From Knoellia locipacati (GTDB lineage Bacteria > Actinomycetota > Actinomycetes > Actinomycetales > Dermatophilaceae): a stretch of DNA of 64,000 bases. This document shows positions 60,360 to 64,000 of the stretch, piece by piece (within the stretch, counting starts at the first letter, position 1; each line of letters starts with the position of its first letter). The notes under the pieces are model-generated. The model saw only the letters and a list, made by a program, of their open reading frames with translations, searched no databases and was not told where the DNA came from. The position numbers were made by a program, and so were the translations under genes. The stretch lies in contig NZ_BKBA01000003.1 of the NCBI RefSeq assembly GCF_007992835.1, positions 434,001 through 498,000 on the forward strand, written 5' to 3'.

Positions 60360-61264
60360 GCGAGGACCCGCGGCTCGAGACCGGGTCGTCGCTCGAGCGG
60401 GCGACCGCCGACGCGGTGCTGGACCTGGCCCGGCGGGCGGCCGACGTCGACGGGGTCGAGGCCGTCTCGGAGGCGTTCCGCCTGGCCCTCACCTCCGGTC
60501 GTGGCGAGGTCACGCACGTCCTCGCGTATGCCGGTGGGTCCCTTGCCGGGTATGCCGCCCGCGACGGGTCCGGGTCGGCCGAGCTCGTCGTCGACCCGTC
60601 GTCCCGCCGGCAGGGCGCGGGGCGGGCTCTGCTGCGCGCGGTGCTCGACGCCGGCGCGACCGGTGTGTGGGCGCACGGCGACCTGCCCGCGGCGAAGGGG
60701 CTGGCGGCGGATGCGGGACTCGTGTCGACGCGCGAGCTGCATGTCATGGAGCGACCGGTGCGCGACGGCGACGATGTGGATCCCGCGCTGCCCGAGGGGT
60801 TCTCGGTGCGGGCGTTCGAGCCCGGGCGCGACGAGCAGGCCTGGCTCGACGTCAACCGGCTCGCCTTCGCGTCGCACCCCGAGCAGGGCTCGATCACGCT
60901 CGAGGACCTGCACGAGCGCATGGCCCAGGACTGGTTCGACCCGGCCGGCTTCCTCCTCGTCGAGGACACCACCGCCACCTCGGACGGGGGCGCGCACCCG
61001 CTGGCGGCGTTCCACTGGACCAAGCGCGAGGTGGGGTCTGACCAAGGAGAGGTGTACGTGGTCGGGGTGCACCCGGCATACCAAGGTCGTGGGCTCGCCG
61101 GACCGCTCACGGGACTCGGGACGGCCCACCTCGCCCGTCAGGGCGTGACGACGATCGAGCTCTACGTCGACGGCGACAACACGCGGGCGCTGGCGACCTA
61201 CCGCCGCGCCGGGTTCGAGGACGCCGCAATCCACGTCGTCTACGGTCCTGCGCCCGCGCCGTAG
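60356..61264 (+). CDS. mshD: Mycothiol synthase (acetyltransferase)
   Basis: A 302-residue protein with two GNAT domains. The N-terminal one ([20 protein letters not shown]) is degenerate as in known MshD; the C-terminal one carries [20 protein letters not shown] and [20 protein letters not shown], with the acetyl-CoA loop. It acetylates Cys-GlcN-Ins to give mycothiol, the last step. Its ATG overlaps the glnR stop. mshA is 12 kb away on the other strand. Confidence 0.93.
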   Translation: MSEDPRLETGSSLERATADAVLDLARRAADVDGVEAVSEAFRLALTSGRGEVTHVLAYAGGSLAGYAARDGSGSAELVVDPSSRRQGAGRALLRAVLDAGATGVWAHGDLPAAKGLAADAGLVSTRELHVMERPVRDGDDVDPALPEGFSVRAFEPGRDEQAWLDVNRLAFASHPEQGSITLEDLHERMAQDWFDPAGFLLVEDTTATSDGGAHPLAAFHWTKREVGSDQGEVYVVGVHPAYQGRGLAGPLTGLGTAHLARQGVTTIELYVDGDNTRALATYRRAGFEDAAIHVVYGPAPAP

Positions 61265-61306
61265 AGTGGCCCGGTCCATCCGCAGGGAACCCGCGAGGGA
61301 GAGCAC

Positions 61307-63004
61307 GTGAGCGACACCCGCCCCGAGGGCGCCGAGGCCGACCCCGAGGGCGCGGCTCCCCCTCCGGAGATCGCCGCTCGCGTGGACGACGTCGCTCGCA
61401 ACAGCGTCGTCATGGCGCTCGGCACCTTCGGCTCGAGGATCCTGGGGTTCGTCCGCGCCGCGCTCCTCGCCGCGGCGCTCGGCGTCGTGAGCGTCTCGGC
61501 CGACTCGTTCACGATCGCCAACACCCTCCCGACCCAGCTCTTCGTCCTCATCAACGGCGGCCTCATCTCCGCGCTGCTCATCCCCCAGCTCACCAAGGCG
61601 ATGCTGCGCAAGGACGGCGGTCAGGACTTCAGCGACCGGCTCGTCACGCTCTGCCTGCTCGTCCTCGGTGCCGCGACCGTCCTCGCGATGGGGCTGACGC
61701 CGTGGATCGTCGGGCTGCTCACCCGTCCCGGGTCGGGTGAGGCCTTCGGCGACCTCACGACCTTCATGGCCTACATCTGCATGCCGCAGCTGTTCTTCTA
61801 CGGCCTGTATGCCGTGCTCGGCCAGGTCCTGCAGGCGCGCGGCAACTTCCTCGCCTTCGCGTGGGCGCCGGCGTGGGCGAACCTCATCCAGATCGCCGGC
61901 CTGACGTACTTCATCCTCGAGTGGGGCAAGCAGCCACGCGTCGATGCCTGGACGACGCAGATGATCCTCGTGCTCGGGCTCACCACCACCCTCGGCATCG
62001 TCATCCAGGGGCTGAGCCTGGCCTGGCCACTGTGGAAGTCGGGGTTCCGCTTCCGGCCGCGGTTCGGCTGGCGCGGCTACGGCTTCGGCGACATGTCGCG
62101 GATGACCGGGTGGACGGTCGCCGCCCTGCTCATCTCGCAGTTCTACGGCTTCGTCACGACCAAGGTCATGTCCCCCGAGAACATCGACGGGGCGGCCGTC
62201 GCGGGCAACGCGGTGCAGGCCAACGCCTACGCGCTCTACATCCTCCCGCACTCGATCATCACGACCTCGATCGTCACCGCCCTCTTCCCCGCCATGTCGC
62301 GCGCCCACGAGTCCGGTGACCTCGCCGAGCTGCGTCGCCGCGTCGTCAGCGGCCTCAAGGGCCCGGCGGTGCTGCTGCTCCCGGCCACGGCGATCTTCAT
62401 CGCGCTGGGCCGGCCGATGGCCAAGACGCTGTTCTGGAGCATCCAGTACCTCCCCGGCAAGGGCATCGACGAGCCCGGGAGCATCGCGCTCGTGCTCGCC
62501 ATCATGGCCGTCGGTCTCCTGCCCTTCGGCATCACCGCGCTCAAGCAGCGCTACTGCTTCGCGCGCGGCGACGGCTGGCTCAACTTCTGGCTCGTCGCGC
62601 TCATGACCGGCATCAACCTCGTCGGGTGCGCGGTGGCCTACTGGCTGACGCCGGCCGAGTACGTCGTCGCCACCGTCGCGGGCTTCGCGACCGTCGCCAA
62701 CATCGTGTCGGCGGGGGCCTTCCTCGCCGTGGCCCGGCGTGAGCTGCACGGTCTGGGCATGGCGGAGGTCAACCGGCTGTGGCTGCGGCTCACGGTCGCC
62801 TCGGCGGTGGCCGGTGTGGCGGCCTGGGGCGTCTCCACGCTGGTCTTCGACCCGGCGAGCGCGTGGCTCCCGCACGCCACGGGGCTCGTCGTGGGCGGCC
62901 TCGTGTTCGCGGTCGTCTTCCTCGCCGCGGCGAAGCTGCTGCGGATCCGCGAGGTCGACGACATGCTCGCGCCGGTCCTGCGCCGCCTGCCGATCGGCCG
63001 CTGA
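61307..63004 (+). CDS. murJ: Lipid II flippase MurJ/MviN
   Basis: A 565-residue MATE-like flippase with about 14 TM segments and an acidic N-terminal tail. Conserved stretches: ALGTFGSRILGFVRAALLAA, VSADSFTIANTLPTQLFVLI, FFYGLYAVLGQVLQARGNFL, ILPHSIITTSIVTALFPAMS. It moves lipid II across the membrane for peptidoglycan synthesis. Mycobacterial MurJ also carries an intracellular pseudokinase domain; this one lacks it. GTG 61307 follows GAGGGAGA, and TAGAGT (61263) overlaps the mshD stop. A 25-bp hairpin terminator follows. Confidence 0.93.
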   Translation: MSDTRPEGAEADPEGAAPPPEIAARVDDVARNSVVMALGTFGSRILGFVRAALLAAALGVVSVSADSFTIANTLPTQLFVLINGGLISALLIPQLTKAMLRKDGGQDFSDRLVTLCLLVLGAATVLAMGLTPWIVGLLTRPGSGEAFGDLTTFMAYICMPQLFFYGLYAVLGQVLQARGNFLAFAWAPAWANLIQIAGLTYFILEWGKQPRVDAWTTQMILVLGLTTTLGIVIQGLSLAWPLWKSGFRFRPRFGWRGYGFGDMSRMTGWTVAALLISQFYGFVTTKVMSPENIDGAAVAGNAVQANAYALYILPHSIITTSIVTALFPAMSRAHESGDLAELRRRVVSGLKGPAVLLLPATAIFIALGRPMAKTLFWSIQYLPGKGIDEPGSIALVLAIMAVGLLPFGITALKQRYCFARGDGWLNFWLVALMTGINLVGCAVAYWLTPAEYVVATVAGFATVANIVSAGAFLAVARRELHGLGMAEVNRLWLRLTVASAVAGVAAWGVSTLVFDPASAWLPHATGLVVGGLVFAVVFLAAAKLLRIREVDDMLAPVLRRLPIGR

Positions 63005-63041
63005 CCGCTCCCACCCGCCCGCCCCCGAACCTGTCGTGACC

Positions 63042-63105
63042 AACTCGCCAATTCCCCTCCTCCGCCCCCGGTCAGCCCGTGGCGGAGGGGAGGAATTGGC
63101 GAGTT
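63042..63105. terminator. 25-bp hairpin terminator between convergent murJ and ATP-grasp genes
   Basis: Arms 63042-63066 and 63081-63105 pair over 25 positions with two mismatches, around a 14-base loop. Outermost AACTCGCCAATTCC pairs exactly. Probably bidirectional; its last two bases touch the ATP-grasp stop codon. Confidence 0.85.
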
Positions 63106-64000
63106 AACCGCGGGGGAGGTCGCTGTCGGCGGGCTCGCCGCCGGGGTGGTAGGCCGCCTCGGGGTCGTAGTACTGGTGGAACTTGCGGTCGTAGCTCACG
63201 CCGGCCGCGAGGATCTTGGCCCAGCGCACCGGGTGCTTCTCGGCGCGGTAGTGCAGCGGGTTGCGCAGGCCGCCGGCCTTGATGACGCGCCTGGTCCGGG
63301 CCCAGAGGTCGGGGTGGCGCTCGATGGCCCACCTGATCGTCCGCACCGGCACGACCGAGTAGACGGTCTCGGTGTCGGCCTCGACGAGCTCGAACTCCTC
63401 GGGCAGGTTGTCGTGGACGTACTCGTCGACGTACCAGGTCACCGGGTTGAAGCCGGTCCCCGTGACGTAGTAGTTCGAGCGCCCGAGCCGCGGGTTGAGC
63501 TCGAAGAACTTCGTCCTCCCGTCGCGCGGGTCGTACTTGAGGTCGAAGTTCGCGTAGCCGACCCACTTGAGCTCGGCGAGCAGCCGCACGGCCTCGTCGA
63601 CGATCTCGCGGTTCTGTCCGGTGAGGATCGCCGCGGGCACACCGAGCAGACCGGGGGCGTGCTCCTCGATGAGGGTCCGGCCGTAGGAGGCGAACCGGAC
63701 GCGGGAGTCCTTGTCGCAGTAGCAGGTGAGGATCCGCATGCCCGTGTCGTCGCCGGGGATCATGTCCTGGACGATGAGCGTCTCGCGGTAGCCGGAGCCC
63801 TGCACGCGCCCGACGAGATCACGCAGCTCGTCCCGGGTCGCGACGGTGTGCACCTTGGCCTGGCCCTCGAACGTCACGCGGTTCCACGCGGCGGGTGCGG
63901 TCGGCTTGACGATGAGCGGGTAGCCCTCGCTCGGCAGCTCCGCTGCCACGACGTCGTATGCCGGGTCGCCCAGGTCGATGAACGTCGTCGCCGGAGTCGT
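63104..64000 (-). CDS. ATP-grasp ligase, N-terminus beyond the window edge
   Basis: The frame is open to base 64000 with no start, so the visible 298 residues are the C-terminal part. PLIVKPTAPAAWNRVTFEGQ is the ATP-grasp lid with its Lys, ETLIVQDMIPGDDTGM the central sheet, and KFFELNPRLGRSNYYVTGTG the Mg-binding Glu/Asn pair. It resembles carboxylate-amine ligases such as the D-aspartate ligase group that modify peptidoglycan, which would suit the neighbouring murJ, but no motif fixes the substrate. The first visible residues (TTPATTFIDLGDPAYDVV) continue the fold without a break. Confidence 0.8.
   Translation of the reverse strand, partial: TTPATTFIDLGDPAYDVVAAELPSEGYPLIVKPTAPAAWNRVTFEGQAKVHTVATRDELRDLVGRVQGSGYRETLIVQDMIPGDDTGMRILTCYCDKDSRVRFASYGRTLIEEHAPGLLGVPAAILTGQNREIVDEAVRLLAELKWVGYANFDLKYDPRDGRTKFFELNPRLGRSNYYVTGTGFNPVTWYVDEYVHDNLPEEFELVEADTETVYSVVPVRTIRWAIERHPDLWARTRRVIKAGGLRNPLHYRAEKHPVRWAKILAAGVSYDRKFHQYYDPEAAYHPGGEPADSDLPRG

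Overview
The window is about 72% GC (my estimate) and densely coded, with strongly G/C-ending codons. Mycothiol genes (mshA, mshD, a mycothiol-dependent formaldehyde dehydrogenase), carD, two resuscitation-promoting-factor (Rpf) genes, a glnR-type regulator beside mshD, senX3-regX3-phoU and an hbhA-like gene point to Actinomycetota. The gene set would fit a free-living member of Micrococcales, perhaps near Intrasporangiaceae; that family-level guess is inference. I see no prophage, insertion sequence, CRISPR array or plasmid function. It reads as chromosomal backbone with a few accessory cassettes.

Layout. 1-5.1 kb: ArsR regulator with a perfect operator, ung, an SGNH hydrolase, an acyl-CoA dehydrogenase and an MFS transporter. 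5.2 kb: tRNA-Thr(TGT). 5.3-11.3 kb: TauE/SafE exporter, then a GntR regulator divergent from a MatC-type transporter, a family III CoA transferase and an AccD3-like carboxyltransferase. 11.3-16.5 kb: one leftward operon with a TasA-like protein, SipW-type signal peptidase, Ig-repeat surface protein, small membrane protein, response regulator and a histidine kinase lacking its ATPase domain. 16.5-24.4 kb: GAF histidine kinase, acyl-CoA-binding protein, then a cell-envelope group (two Rpf proteins, LCP lipoprotein, ThrE exporter, Ser/Thr kinase). 24.4-30.6 kb: a large LuxR regulator divergent from a methyltransferase and a hydrolase-glycosyltransferase fusion. 30.6-35.5 kb: CBS protein, MsiK-like ATPase, DUF4032, RDD, DUF2752 and CD225 proteins. 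35.6-42.3 kb: carD-ispD-SDR-ispF, the formaldehyde cassette, cysS and rlmB. 42.5-50.6 kb: senX3-regX3/phoU, gpm, YbjN, mshA, a frameshifted methyltransferase and DUF2516. 50.6-56.4 kb: dtd, asparaginase, HBHA-like protein, XRE regulator, DUF4395, BKACE, ygfZ and fur. 56.4-64 kb: LCP protein, nitrobindin-like protein, DsrE, MoaD/ThiS, glnR, mshD, murJ and a partial ATP-grasp gene.

Mycothiol ties several parts together: MshA and MshD catalyse the first and last steps of its synthesis, and the dehydrogenase plus metallo-hydrolase at 38-39.8 kb use it to clear formaldehyde. A direct-repeat motif resembling published MtrA sites recurs before the Ser/Thr kinase and both Rpf genes, suggesting shared control of wall growth.

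The most unusual signal is a DNA word rather than a gene. The octamer GTATGCCG (reverse complement CGGCATAC) occurs 48 times by my count, 24 in each orientation, where about two are expected. It appears in every reading frame, accounts for many rare ATA, GCA and TAT codons, is enriched between genes and at start codons, and once forms a perfect inverted pair inside a terminator. That is the profile of a DNA uptake sequence, a Chi-like site or a highly iterated palindrome-type element.
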